Below, in pieces: positions 1-8,335 of a stretch of DNA of 64,000 nt. Each line of letters opens with the position of its first letter. The first letter of the stretch is position 1. A model generated the notes under the pieces. That model saw nothing but the letters and a program-made list of their open reading frames with translations, did not search any database and was not told where the DNA came from. Source of the DNA: Candidatus Omnitrophota bacterium (GTDB lineage Bacteria > Hinthialibacterota > Hinthialibacteria > OLB16); contig JACKFH010000012.1 of NCBI GenBank assembly GCA_020632575.1, positions 62,001 to 126,000 of the forward strand, in the 5' to 3' direction. The translations under genes were made by a program, and so were the position numbers.

Positions 1-37
1 TGGGGGTGAGGGAAACTACAAACGGAACAGAGACGCG

Positions 38-232
38 TCAGCCTTTCTGGGATGAAGTGAGAGTGTCTTTATTGATATCGCCCTCCGTGATTTGGGGCAA
101 ATCCTTTGCCCATTCGGGTCTGTTTTCGTCGAGAAAGCGTAGAATTTCTTCGTGCGTCATTCCTGATAATTTATTCGAAAGTTCTCGTTTGGCCCGAAGA
201 ACCTCGTTCATCGTATCGCTATTCCAAGTCAC
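38..232 (-). CDS. small putative antitoxin partner of PIN protein
   Basis: Encodes 64 residues, hydrophilic and probably helical, with no signal peptide. Its GTG start lies inside the stop of the upstream PIN gene (GTGA overlap), so the two are almost certainly translated together; an internal ATG at codon 8 is an alternative start. The segment EEILRFLDENRPEW resembles short antitoxin-like partners of VapC-type nucleases, but no DNA-binding fold can be named. The role as antitoxin is inferred only from size and linkage. The gene order (toxin first) is the reverse of the usual vapBC order. Confidence 0.6.
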   Translation of the reverse strand: MTWNSDTMNEVLRAKRELSNKLSGMTHEEILRFLDENRPEWAKDLPQITEGDINKDTLTSSQKG

Positions 233-699
233 GACCTTAAAACCTCCAGCGGGCTGCCGATCTTTAGTCTATTCGGATACCCAAGTTTACCATTAACTTC
301 GGAGAATCGCGAGGATTTGTTTTCATTGGCAAGATGACGAAAGTTCCAGGACAAGAGGAATTCCACATCCAGTATCGTGGCCGCAGCCACATGAAAGCAA
401 TCGACCGAATGATTCTCGGATAAGACACCATGGGTTATATAGGCCCGTCCAAGTTCAAACGCTTCATCCGTCATTTCAAAGACGTATGGATTGATTGAGG
501 CGATTAGATCGTGCATGCGGGAGGCCTTAAGCAAAGGGGCAAGGTCGATTTCTTGAACAACTAGGTTCGATATGACCGCTCTCGATTCGAATTGATGGAT
601 TAAATCGAACAATTCAAGTGTCAGGTCCCGAAAATCGGGAGAATCGTCGGCCAACGCGAAATTCCAAATGGAGGTATCGAGGAAAAGGCTCTGTATCAT
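229..699 (-). CDS. PIN-domain ribonuclease, VapC-like toxin
   Basis: Encodes 156 residues, about the usual length for a single PIN domain. The N-terminus has the metal-binding Asp of the family in FLDTSIWN (D8); a second acidic position is the Glu in VVQEID, and a third is the Asp in SVDCFHVAAA. PIN domains are Mg-dependent endoribonucleases, often the toxin of a toxin-antitoxin pair. The stop overlaps the start of a 64-residue gene that could be the antitoxin. The gene follows the 76-residue protein by 12 nt on the same strand, behind dapF-dapL. It could be a solitary PIN protein rather than a toxin. Confidence 0.75.
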   Translation of the reverse strand: MIQSLFLDTSIWNFALADDSPDFRDLTLELFDLIHQFESRAVISNLVVQEIDLAPLLKASRMHDLIASINPYVFEMTDEAFELGRAYITHGVLSENHSVDCFHVAAATILDVEFLLSWNFRHLANENKSSRFSEVNGKLGYPNRLKIGSPLEVLRS

Positions 700-711
700 C
701 TAAACAATTCT

Positions 712-942
712 TCACGGCACCTGAAAGTACGGCTTCCCATCCTTGTCATACAACACGATCGATCCCGCTCCATCCGGGGTGATCGTCAGCTCCACCTTCG
801 CATTCCCATCCGAGTCCAAAAGGCGAAAAGCCGGGTTGCCCTCCTCATCGGTGTGGAACACCCCGCGTAGAGAACCCTCGTTGTCCTTGAGAAGGAACAC
901 ATCCCCCGTGGTGGGAAACTTGTATGGTTTGGACATGGCCAA
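712..942 (-). CDS. small beta-rich conserved-type protein of unknown function
   Basis: Encodes 76 residues without signal peptide or membrane segment. It reads as short repeated beta-strand/turn units: RLLDSDGNAKVELTI, then SIVLYDKDGKPYFQV. The D-x-D-G or D-G turns recall small beta-meander or beta-helix caps. A GAGGGG ribosome-binding sequence sits about 9 nt before the chosen ATG. It starts 39 nt after dapL on the same strand and may be the third gene of the dapF-dapL transcript. No function can be assigned. Confidence 0.6.
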   Translation of the reverse strand: MAMSKPYKFPTTGDVFLLKDNEGSLRGVFHTDEEGNPAFRLLDSDGNAKVELTITPDGAGSIVLYDKDGKPYFQVP

Positions 943-981
943 AACCCCTCGAGCCGTGTAATTGCAATCTCAACGAAACCG

Positions 982-2196
982 TCAACCCAAATGTTTCCGC
1001 AAACGCTCCACCGCTTCCTCGACATCCGCGCGGTGGCCGAAAGAACTGAAGCGGACAAATCCCTCTCCGCCGGGTCCGAAGCCCGCGCCCGGCGTCGTTA
1101 CCACAAAAGCCTGGGTCAGGATCTCCTCAAAGGCTTCCCATGACCCTTTCCCCTTCATCCTCGCCCAGCAATAAGGGGAATTCTCACCACCATAAACCTC
1201 GAGGCCAATTTCGGTCAGGGCCTTTTTGATGATCCCGGCGTTCGTCTTGTAGTATTGGATCATCTCCTGAACCTCCCGGTAACCCTCCTCGGAAAGACAG
1301 GCTAACCCGCCCTTTTGGACAATGTTCGAGGCCCCATTAAAGAGTGTTGTCACAATTCGGTTCCAATCCTTGCTCACCGGGGTCCCGTCCTCGAATTGAA
1401 GTTCCTGAGGGACGACGGTCCACCCGAGGCGGACTCCTGTAAAGCCCGCCATCTTCGAAAAGGAGTTGATCTCCAATGCCACCTCGCGGGCGCCCTCGAT
1501 TTCGAAGATGCTGCGAGGCAGGTCCGGGTCCTCGATGTAGGCGCTATACGCCGCGTCGAAAATGAGGATCGACTGATTCTTCTTCGCGAACTCGACCAGT
1601 TCCTTCAACTGCTCTTTAGTCGAAACCGCCCCCGTTGGGTTGTTCGGCGAACAAAAATAGATGAGATCCGTTCGTTTTAGGTTAGCGAGGTCCGGGAAGA
1701 AATCGTTCGAGGCGTCGCAACGCATGTATTCAATCCCATCGAACTGCCCCGCCTCCTCGTTGTAGCCGCCTGTCTGACCGAGGATCACGCTCCCATCGAC
1801 ATAAACAGGATAAGAGGGATCCTGGACCGCGACAGTCGCCTCCTTCCCGAACAAGACTTGGAGACGACCGGTGTCGCATTTGGCGCCATCGGAGACATAA
1901 ACCTCCTCAGGTTTCACAATTCCACCATAGAGCACTTCGGCGATCTTCTCGCGGAGGTCCGCCATCCCCTGTTCGGCGCCATAGCCGGAGTAACCTTCCA
2001 GGGACCCCATCCCTTGGCAGGCTTTCACCAGACCGGAGGTAATGTTGGGCGCCAACGGCTCGGTCGTGTCGCCGATGCCCAGACTAATGATTTTCGCGTT
2101 CGGGTTCTGTTCGACCACCGCGCGCCGTCTCCGGCCAATTTCAGGGAAAAGATAACCGGCCCTCAGTTTGGCCATGTTGGGATTGCGTTGCACCAT
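982..2196 (-). CDS. dapL: LL-diaminopimelate aminotransferase
   Basis: Encodes 404 residues. It is a fold-type I PLP enzyme that converts tetrahydrodipicolinate to LL-diaminopimelate in one step, for lysine and peptidoglycan synthesis in the cytoplasm. Family marks are SLGIGDTTEPL near the N-terminus, FCSPNNPTGA, the PLP Schiff-base lysine in INSFSKMAGFTGVRLGW (about K248) and a C-terminal FVRFSSFGHR with the substrate-carboxylate Arg. The start was placed at the ATG one base after the dapF TAA because GGAGAGG lies just upstream; a longer reading frame exists but overlaps dapF. The adjacent dapF uses its product. Confidence 0.95.
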   Translation of the reverse strand: MVQRNPNMAKLRAGYLFPEIGRRRRAVVEQNPNAKIISLGIGDTTEPLAPNITSGLVKACQGMGSLEGYSGYGAEQGMADLREKIAEVLYGGIVKPEEVYVSDGAKCDTGRLQVLFGKEATVAVQDPSYPVYVDGSVILGQTGGYNEEAGQFDGIEYMRCDASNDFFPDLANLKRTDLIYFCSPNNPTGAVSTKEQLKELVEFAKKNQSILIFDAAYSAYIEDPDLPRSIFEIEGAREVALEINSFSKMAGFTGVRLGWTVVPQELQFEDGTPVSKDWNRIVTTLFNGASNIVQKGGLACLSEEGYREVQEMIQYYKTNAGIIKKALTEIGLEVYGGENSPYCWARMKGKGSWEAFEEILTQAFVVTTPGAGFGPGGEGFVRFSSFGHRADVEEAVERLRKHLG

Positions 2197-2197
2197 T

Positions 2198-3037
2198 TTA
2201 AATCTCAACCTCTCCATCGAATACGAATTTTCCGGGGCCGGTCATATAGACATGATTGTTTTCAGCCCACTCGATCTCGAGATCCCCGCCCAAGAGATGG
2301 ACAGTCACCTCGCGTTCCGTTTTACCATTCAAGTTGGCCGCGACAGCCACCGCGCAGGCGCCCGTCCCGCACGCCAAAGTCTCGCCCGTCCCGCGCTCCC
2401 AGACTCGCATCCGGATTTCGGTCGGCGAAAGGATTTGAATGAACTCGACATTCACCTTCCTTGGGAAAAAGGGGTGCACCTCGATTTTCGGTCCCCAAAT
2501 CTGAATGTGCTCATCGGTGATCTCATCCACAAAGATCACGCAATGCGGGTTCCCCATGGATACACAGGTGACTTCGAAAGTTTTCCCATCAACCTCCAGG
2601 GAATGACCGATCACTCGGTCCTCTTTTGAGGCAGTCGGAATCTTCGATCCCTCCAGGATCGGTTCGCCCATGTCAACTCGGACGCCGGTTACCTCATTTT
2701 CCTGGACGCGCAGTTGAAGATCGAGGATGCCGCTACCGGTTTCGACCGCGATCTCGGAAGCCTGAGTTCTCCCGCGTTCGTACAAAAACTTTCCGACGCA
2801 CCGGATCGCGTTCCCGCACATCTCCGCCTCCGACCCGTCGGCGTTGAACATTCGCATCCGGAAATCGGCCTTATCCGAGGGCAGAATCAGAACGATCCCA
2901 TCTCCGCCGATGCCAAAATGACGGTCCGATAGCCTTGGCGCCACCGCGCTCGGGTTTTCAAGGGTTCCGTCCAGGCAATCGAAATAGATGTAATCGTTGC
3001 CGAGACCTTCCATCTTGGTGAAACTTGTGCGTGTCAC
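2198..3037 (-). CDS. dapF: diaminopimelate epimerase
   Basis: Encodes 279 residues. It interconverts LL- and meso-diaminopimelate by a PLP-independent two-base mechanism. Both catalytic cysteines are present: MCGNAIRC (C74) and ACGTGAC (C223). The N-terminal TKMEGLGNDYIYFD matches the family start. A GTG start was chosen because GAGGAAT precedes it at a suitable distance and the protein then begins where DapF proteins normally do; an in-frame upstream ATG would add 25 residues unlike the family. It is the first gene of a pair with dapL, together forming the terminal part of the DapL-type lysine pathway. Confidence 0.95.
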   Translation of the reverse strand: MTRTSFTKMEGLGNDYIYFDCLDGTLENPSAVAPRLSDRHFGIGGDGIVLILPSDKADFRMRMFNADGSEAEMCGNAIRCVGKFLYERGRTQASEIAVETGSGILDLQLRVQENEVTGVRVDMGEPILEGSKIPTASKEDRVIGHSLEVDGKTFEVTCVSMGNPHCVIFVDEITDEHIQIWGPKIEVHPFFPRKVNVEFIQILSPTEIRMRVWERGTGETLACGTGACAVAVAANLNGKTEREVTVHLLGGDLEIEWAENNHVYMTGPGKFVFDGEVEI

Positions 3038-3203
3038 AGTTTTTGATTCCTCGCGATTGAAAGCAGGAAGGTTAATGAGGATGGGAGGTCCCCGCAAGGG
3101 TTCGCCCCGCACCCTCCCAAATTGTTCTTGGAAACCGTCCCCTTCTATTTTAGATTACACTCATCCTAACGATTCGACGATCACGAAAGGGATGCTACCC
3201 AAG

Positions 3204-4505
3204 ATGAAGATATTTCGTTCGGTCCTGATAATGGCCCCTTTGTTTCTCACCATTCCAGCGTTCTGCAATTGGCCCGATTTCAGGGGACCTAATCACAATG
3301 GTTATGTCGATCCCAACCCCGATGGTTCCCCGCTTGGTTTGCCGATGAAGTGGAGCGAATCCGAGAATGTGGTTTGGAAGACGCCGATCCCACTCAAGGG
3401 CTGGTCAACCCCGGTGATCTGGGGGGACAAGATCTGGCTAACCACCGCGACCGAGGATGGGCACGAGATGTACGCCATCTGTGTTGACAAAAACACCGGC
3501 GAGATCCTTCACAATCGCAAACTCTACTATAACGAAGCCCCCGAGCCGCTCGGCAACGATGTCAACTGTTACGCGGCGCCTTCTCCTGTGATCGAGGAGG
3601 GGCGGGTCTATATCCACTTTGGCAGCTACGGCACCGCCTGCCTCAACTCCGAATCGGGTGAGACAATCTGGGAGACCCGGGATTACCCCTGCCGCCACTA
3701 CCGAGGTCCGGGATCCTCACCCTATCTTTATGAGGACAAGTTGATCCTGACCTTCGACGGCATCGACTATCAATACGTGGTGGCGCTCAACAAAGAGACC
3801 GGCGAGGAGATTTGGAAAACCGATCGCACCACGGAGTGGACCGACCTCGATGAGAACGGCAACATCAAACGGGATGGCGACTACCGCAAAGCCTTCTGCA
3901 CGCCGATCACTGCGAAGCTCGATGGTCGCATCCAACTGATCGCTCCCGGGTCGATGACAGTCTATGGTTACGACCCGGCCGACGGTTCGGAGATATGGCG
4001 CGCCAACGATGGCGGTTATTCCAGCGCACCGCGTCCCGTCCTCGGAGGGGGCATGGGGTTCTTTTCGATCGGGCAGGGAAGAGGCGGCTATTTCGGCGTC
4101 CGAATGGAGAACCTCCATGGGGATGTCACCGACTCCAATATTGTCTGGCGTGAAGAGCGAGGAATGCCAAAGCGTTCCTCCCCCGTTTATATCGATGGCC
4201 TCCTCTACCTTGCCAGCGATGGGGGTATCGGGACTTGTCTCGAGGGAGACACCGGCGAAATGGTCTGGAAGGAAAGACTCGGCGGCGCGGTGACCGCCTC
4301 CCTGATTTACGCCGACGGCCACATCTACATTTTCGATGAGGAGGGCGCCACGCACATCCTCAAACCTGGGAAAACCTACGATGAATTAGCCGTGAATAAA
4401 CTGGATGACGGCATGATGGCCTCCCCGGCGGTCGATGGGCGGTCCCTTTATCTCCGAACGAAGACGCACCTTTATCGGATCGAAACGCCAGAGCAATCGG
4501 AATAG
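3204..4505 (+). CDS. exported PQQ-like beta-propeller protein
   Basis: Encodes 433 residues. A signal peptide (MKIFRSVLIMAPLFLTIPAF) is followed by WPDFRGPNHNG, a common opening of planctomycete-type PQQ-repeat proteins. Propeller blades recur as W-K-T/P-x-V/D-x-x-TGE units, for example VDKNTGEIL, LNKETGEEIWKT and LEGDTGEMVWKE. Such BamB-like propellers are secreted; some bind quinone cofactors and many are structural or unknown. The start at this ATG gives a compact signal peptide with AAAGGG upstream; an ATG four codons earlier is also possible. It diverges from dapF. No catalytic residues for a dehydrogenase can be recognised, so substrate and role are open. Confidence 0.85.
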   Translation: MKIFRSVLIMAPLFLTIPAFCNWPDFRGPNHNGYVDPNPDGSPLGLPMKWSESENVVWKTPIPLKGWSTPVIWGDKIWLTTATEDGHEMYAICVDKNTGEILHNRKLYYNEAPEPLGNDVNCYAAPSPVIEEGRVYIHFGSYGTACLNSESGETIWETRDYPCRHYRGPGSSPYLYEDKLILTFDGIDYQYVVALNKETGEEIWKTDRTTEWTDLDENGNIKRDGDYRKAFCTPITAKLDGRIQLIAPGSMTVYGYDPADGSEIWRANDGGYSSAPRPVLGGGMGFFSIGQGRGGYFGVRMENLHGDVTDSNIVWREERGMPKRSSPVYIDGLLYLASDGGIGTCLEGDTGEMVWKERLGGAVTASLIYADGHIYIFDEEGATHILKPGKTYDELAVNKLDDGMMASPAVDGRSLYLRTKTHLYRIETPEQSE

Positions 4506-4675
4506 ATAGAGTCGCAGAGCCTCGACCGGATTGTGTCGCGATCCGCTTGGAACAATGCTCTATCCGAGATAGAATAAGATTTAAAGGGGGGGATGGGTTC
4601 GCTAGGGTGTGAATTCGCGGACCCTGAGGTATTTTCTCAAGCCAACCCATTTTTCAATAAGGAGACTCAAATCCG

Positions 4676-5836
4676 GTGCCGACTCCGCCACCACTCCGAT
4701 ATCTCATCTACTTTGTGACCGCGCGTTGCAACCTGCGCTGTTCGCATTGTTTCTATCTGGATGAACTTGGTCCGAGCAACGACCTAACCCCCGAGGAACT
4801 CGAAAAGTTCTGCAAGAGCCTTGGAAGCCTCACCTTTCTGCGTCTAACCGGAGGCGAACCCTTTCTTCGTAAAGACCTCTCCGAAGTGATCCGTCTCTTC
4901 TACGATATCTGCGGGACCAAGCGAATCGGAGTCATCACCAACGGCACCAAGCATCAAATCGTTCGGGACACCTTGGAGGATCTCAAGAAACACACCCCTC
5001 GTCTCAAGATCGATGTCGGAGTCTCCATCGACGATATCGGCGAGAAGCACGACGTCATCCGAAAAAAGAAAGGGGTCTACAAAGAGGCGGTCGACCAGAT
5101 CGAACAACTCCTGGAGTTTCAGAAAGAGTGGCCTAACCTCGAGGTCTCCACTGTGGTGACCGCTAATGGCGCCAACACCCCAAGGCTGCGAGAGATTTAT
5201 AACGAGCTTCACTCACTCGGCATCAACCGAATATCCTGCAACTTGGTCCGCGGGTATGTCGCCGATCAATCTCTCTCCAATGTCGATCTTGATGCTTACA
5301 ACGATTTCCTCAGTTGGACCGACCAGCACAATCGAGCGAACCACCGAGGATTCTCGGCCACGCTACGACGAGCCAAGAACCAAGTCGGCCGCGATGTCGT
5401 CAAACAAATCATCGCCTCCCGCGAGAGCGGACAACCCCTCGCGAAGTTCCGTCCCTTCGGCCGAAAGTCGAAAGCGGAGAGTTCCGAGGAGTTCGCTAAG
5501 GTGCTGCCCGAGGGGGATGGGTACTACTTCCTGGGGGCCGACGCTCCCCTCCATTGCCAGGCGGGTAACGCCATCGCGGTCCTTCAACCCGAAGGCGAGG
5601 TCAACCTCTGCGAGGTTCTGGACTGGCCGCTCGGTAACCTCCGCGAAGTTGATTACGATTGGAACAAAATCTGGAACAGCAAGCAGGCCCAGGAGGCCCG
5701 CGACATGATCACCAGCACCGGTTGCTCCTGCACCCACGAATGCTTCCTCACCGCCAGCATCCTGTTCGGCAAGGACAACTACCCGAAACTCGCCAAGGAA
5801 TTCGTGAAGGAGTCCGTGGCGACACTGGCGGGGTGA
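4676..5836 (+). CDS. radical SAM protein with SPASM-like C-terminal domain
   Basis: Encodes 386 residues. The radical-SAM cluster motif CNLRCSHC (C18, C22, C25) is followed by the LRLTGGEPFLRKDL glycine-rich SAM-binding segment. The C-terminal third holds further cysteines (CQAGN, NLCEVLD, GCSCTHECF), matching a SPASM domain that carries auxiliary iron-sulfur clusters. Relatives mature peptides, modify cofactors or act on sugars. No precursor peptide was seen next to it. A GTG start is used with AAGGAG about 12 nt upstream. The gene stands alone between the propeller and a repeat element, so the substrate is unknown. Confidence 0.85.
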   Translation: MPTPPPLRYLIYFVTARCNLRCSHCFYLDELGPSNDLTPEELEKFCKSLGSLTFLRLTGGEPFLRKDLSEVIRLFYDICGTKRIGVITNGTKHQIVRDTLEDLKKHTPRLKIDVGVSIDDIGEKHDVIRKKKGVYKEAVDQIEQLLEFQKEWPNLEVSTVVTANGANTPRLREIYNELHSLGINRISCNLVRGYVADQSLSNVDLDAYNDFLSWTDQHNRANHRGFSATLRRAKNQVGRDVVKQIIASRESGQPLAKFRPFGRKSKAESSEEFAKVLPEGDGYYFLGADAPLHCQAGNAIAVLQPEGEVNLCEVLDWPLGNLREVDYDWNKIWNSKQAQEARDMITSTGCSCTHECFLTASILFGKDNYPKLAKEFVKESVATLAG

Positions 5837-5885
5837 TGGCAGAGGGGGAGCTAAGCCCCATGCGCTCCCCATAAAGTTCCACTCC

Positions 5886-6200
5886 GTGTCATTCCGACGA
5901 TAGGAGGAATCTGATTGGAGCCCCCACCTTTATCGTTCTCCCTCCCCTTCAAAAAGTGAGAGTCCGTTTCAACGGACTTCGATTTGTGTAGCCACGGGAT
6001 TGATCCCGTGGCGGGCATTGCCGTTTCCTTCCGGCTCGATGAGACCAACCCGCTTGTATCACCAACAGAGAACCGCCACGCTCTAAAGAGACGAGGCTAC
6101 GCAGATCGGAGTCTGTTGAAAAAGACTGTGATCGATTGAGTTGCAGGAGAAGGTTGGGCGGATGACTCTCATCAGATTCCTCCTGTTGTCGGAATGACAC
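5886..6200. repeat. 315-bp non-coding element with inverted ends
   Basis: This fills most of the 408-nt gap between the radical SAM gene and the threonine-synthase-like gene. The outer arms 5886-5915 and 6171-6200 are inverted copies, 28 of 30 bases identical, each containing TCATTCCGAC and AGGAGGAATCTGAT. Inside lies a second inverted pair, 5968-5996 against 6092-6120, with a few mismatches. Two perfect hairpins follow each other: AGTCCGT/ACGGACT at 5961-5978 and GCCACGGG/CCCGTGGC at 5991-6012. No reading frame of note is present. A shorter element with the same ends occurs at 54201-54351. It looks like a dispersed MITE-like or intergenic palindromic repeat. Confidence 0.8.
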
Positions 6201-6244
6201 TAATTGAAGCGTATCAGTCGTTCCGGACTCTAGTTTTCCCCCGC

Positions 6245-7555
6245 TCAAACAATCGCCCCCACTGCGCCAACCTCCGGAACGAATGCCTCGTCCATCGGCA
6301 GGCAGTTTCTTTCGAAACTCTCCACAGTGGGTTGGATCAAATGAGTCTGCCCCACATGGTTGGCCACGGCTTCCTGGGTCTTCATCCCGTTTCCGGTGAT
6401 ACAGACCACGAGGGATTCATCGCGGGGGATACGGCCCTGCTCCACCAATTTCTTAGCGACCGCCAGCGTCGTTCCGCCCGCAGTTTCGGTGAAGATCCCC
6501 TCGCATTGGGCCAGGATCTTGATCGCGTCGATGATCTCCTCATCGGTGGCGTCCTCCCCCCAACCGCCGGTCTTGCGGGCGATATCCATCACCTCATAAC
6601 CATCGGCGGGATTACCGATGGCAATCGACTTGGCGATCGTTTTCGGTTTCACCGGCCGGAACACCTCGCTCTCCTCCTTGATCGCGGTGGCGATCGGCGA
6701 ACATCCCGCCGCCTGTGCCGCGAAGAAGCGGGGGCTATTGTCCTCGACCAGATCGAGTTCGACCAACTCTCGGAAGGAGCGATAGACACGTGGCAGGATG
6801 GTCCCTCCGGCGACAGGCACGACGATATTCTGGGGGAGTTTCCAGCCCAATTGTTCGGCGATCTCGAACCCGTAGGTTTTCGCTCCTTCGGTGTAATAAG
6901 GGCGCAGGTTCACATTTACGAAAGCCCAGCTGTACTTGTCCGCCATCTCGCTGCAAAAGCGATTGACGTCATCGTAGTTCCCGTCGATCTCAATCACCTT
7001 CGGGTTGTAGACCAAGGAGCCGACAATCTTTCCGACTTCGAGACCAGCGGGAATGAAGATGTAGGTGTCGAATCCCGCCCTGGCGGCGTGGGCCGAGACC
7101 GAGTTCCCGAGGTTTCCGGTCGAGGCGCAAGAGACAGTCCGATACCCCTGCTCCTTCGCCCTCGAAAGGGCGACCGATACGACTCGGTCCTTGTAGGAAA
7201 AGGTTGGGTGATTGACTGAATCGTCCTTGATATACAGTTCCGCAACCCCAAGTTCCGCCGCCAATCGATCGGCCTTCACCAGGGGCGTCCAACCCGAATA
7301 GAGACCAACTTCCGGCTCGGATTCGACCGGCAGAAGTTCCCGGTAGCGCCAAAGATTGTTGGGTCGGGATTCAATGACCTCGCGGGTCAGTTTTCCCTTC
7401 AGCTTCTCGTAATCGTAGACGACCTCCAGAGGGCCGAAGTCGTATTCGCAAACATAAACAGGGCTATCCTTCTCATAAAAGTGGCCGCATTCCTTACAAC
7501 GAAGGCCTTGGATAACCTCGCAGGGTTCCACAACAGGTGGGTGAATTGGATGCAT
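6245..7555 (-). CDS. threonine-synthase-like PLP enzyme, possibly sulfur-inserting
   Basis: Encodes 436 residues of fold-type II PLP architecture. An N-terminal zinc-ribbon-like segment (C20, C23, C36) precedes the PLP lysine in HPTFSYKDRVV (K122), CASTGNLGNSVSAHAARAG, VPVAGGTILPRV and TETAGGTTLA. Classical threonine synthase converts O-phosphohomoserine to threonine; its lysine motif is usually PTGSFKDRG, so this one is a variant. The start has GGAAAGGAAG upstream. It lies 42 nt behind a TusA-like sulfur-carrier gene, and both follow a SAM-I riboswitch. That regulation fits methionine rather than threonine synthesis, so a homocysteine-forming role from O-phosphohomoserine is a real alternative. 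Family assignment is firm, reaction is not. Confidence 0.85.
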   Translation of the reverse strand: MHPIHPPVVEPCEVIQGLRCKECGHFYEKDSPVYVCEYDFGPLEVVYDYEKLKGKLTREVIESRPNNLWRYRELLPVESEPEVGLYSGWTPLVKADRLAAELGVAELYIKDDSVNHPTFSYKDRVVSVALSRAKEQGYRTVSCASTGNLGNSVSAHAARAGFDTYIFIPAGLEVGKIVGSLVYNPKVIEIDGNYDDVNRFCSEMADKYSWAFVNVNLRPYYTEGAKTYGFEIAEQLGWKLPQNIVVPVAGGTILPRVYRSFRELVELDLVEDNSPRFFAAQAAGCSPIATAIKEESEVFRPVKPKTIAKSIAIGNPADGYEVMDIARKTGGWGEDATDEEIIDAIKILAQCEGIFTETAGGTTLAVAKKLVEQGRIPRDESLVVCITGNGMKTQEAVANHVGQTHLIQPTVESFERNCLPMDEAFVPEVGAVGAIV

Positions 7556-7597
7556 GGTTCTTCCTTTCCGTGACAATGTGGGTGAGGTTCGAGCCGC

Positions 7598-7849
7598 TTA
7601 GGCTTTTTGGATCCAGAGAGCCACTTGACCCTCTCGTTCCTCGGCGTGAAGGATCTTGTGTCCTTCATTCTTCACACTCTGCGGCACATTCCTGACCGGC
7701 TCGCCCCGGTCGATGATCACCTCGAGCACTTGCCCGGACTGCATCAATTCCAACTGCAATTTGGTTTTCACGAAATTCATGGGGCAGACCACCCCTGAGA
7801 GATCCAGCGTCGAATCGATTGCTGGAATGCTTGAGACTTCCTGACTCAT
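7598..7849 (-). CDS. TusA-family sulfur carrier
   Basis: Encodes 83 residues from the ATG that has GAGGAAGGA upstream. It carries the TusA fold pattern DLSGVVCPMNFVKTKL, with the persulfide-carrying cysteine at C22, then IIDRGEPVRNVPQSV and EGHKI. Classical TusA has CPxP; this CPMN-F-V-K-T-K form belongs to a distinct-looking subgroup. TusA proteins pass sulfur as a protein persulfide to downstream acceptors. The gene is first after a SAM-I riboswitch and precedes the threonine-synthase-like gene, which suggests it donates sulfur in methionine synthesis. The donor role is inference. Confidence 0.9.
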   Translation of the reverse strand: MSQEVSSIPAIDSTLDLSGVVCPMNFVKTKLQLELMQSGQVLEVIIDRGEPVRNVPQSVKNEGHKILHAEEREGQVALWIQKA

Positions 7850-7934
7850 ACCCTTGTCCTTCCTCTTCGGTTGGCTCTCTCGATGGAGTTCGCTCATGGG
7901 AGTCGACTCCTTTCCGTGTCAGGGTCTGAAAATG

Positions 7935-7962
7935 AAAAACCCTTCGCGGCAATCGAGAAGGG
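7935..7962 (-). terminator. expression-platform terminator of SAM riboswitch
   Basis: On the minus strand the stem GCCCTTC/GAAGGG with an 11-nt loop is followed by five T residues. It lies between the SAM aptamer and the tusA-like start, so it fits an OFF switch in which SAM binding allows termination. No antiterminator pairing was worked out in full. Confidence 0.65.
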
Positions 7963-8005
7963 CTTGGGTTCGTCGGGAAAATAAATGGACAAACTGTGGG
8001 CGCCT

Positions 8006-8197
8006 TCTCTCATCTCCCGAAAGTTACACGTCTCACTTGGAGACGATCGGATCAGCCTGTGATTTTGAACCCTTGTCTGGTCAAGAGTTCCAGGCGATCC
8101 CCTTCGCAGGAATTGGCACCTAACCAATCTCGCTTTCGAGATTGCCGGTTGCCGTGGCTTCATCGGGCCAGTCCCTCCGCCACTCTGGATAAGAGAG
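8006..8197 (-). promoter_or_regulatory. SAM-I (S-box) riboswitch
   Basis: Read on the minus strand, the S-box consensus is clear: CTCTTATCC (P1 5' side), AGAGTGGCGGAGGGACTGGC, CCGATGAAGCC, GGCAACC, GGTGCCAATTCC and GGGAGATGAGAG (P1 3' side). P4 is the perfect hairpin CGTCTC/GAGACG at 8029-8045. The helix between the GGTGCC element and P4 is enlarged: GGATC..GCCTG pairs with CAGGC..GATCC around an inner GAAC/GTTC stem, making the aptamer about 190 nt instead of 110-130. A terminator follows at 7935-7962. A TTGACA hexamer lies upstream at 8236-8241, but no good -10 box was seen. It should repress the tusA-like and threonine-synthase-like genes when SAM is high. Confidence 0.93.
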
Positions 8198-8335
8198 CAC
8201 TTATCTTGATGTAGGGAACCAAAAAAACTATCGGATGTCAATGCAAAACCTTCCGAAACTTCAAATTAGAAGTATTTGATTGCTAGAAATTCGCGGGATT
8301 GGAGTGGATGGGAGCCTTACTCAAGGCTAAAAAAC

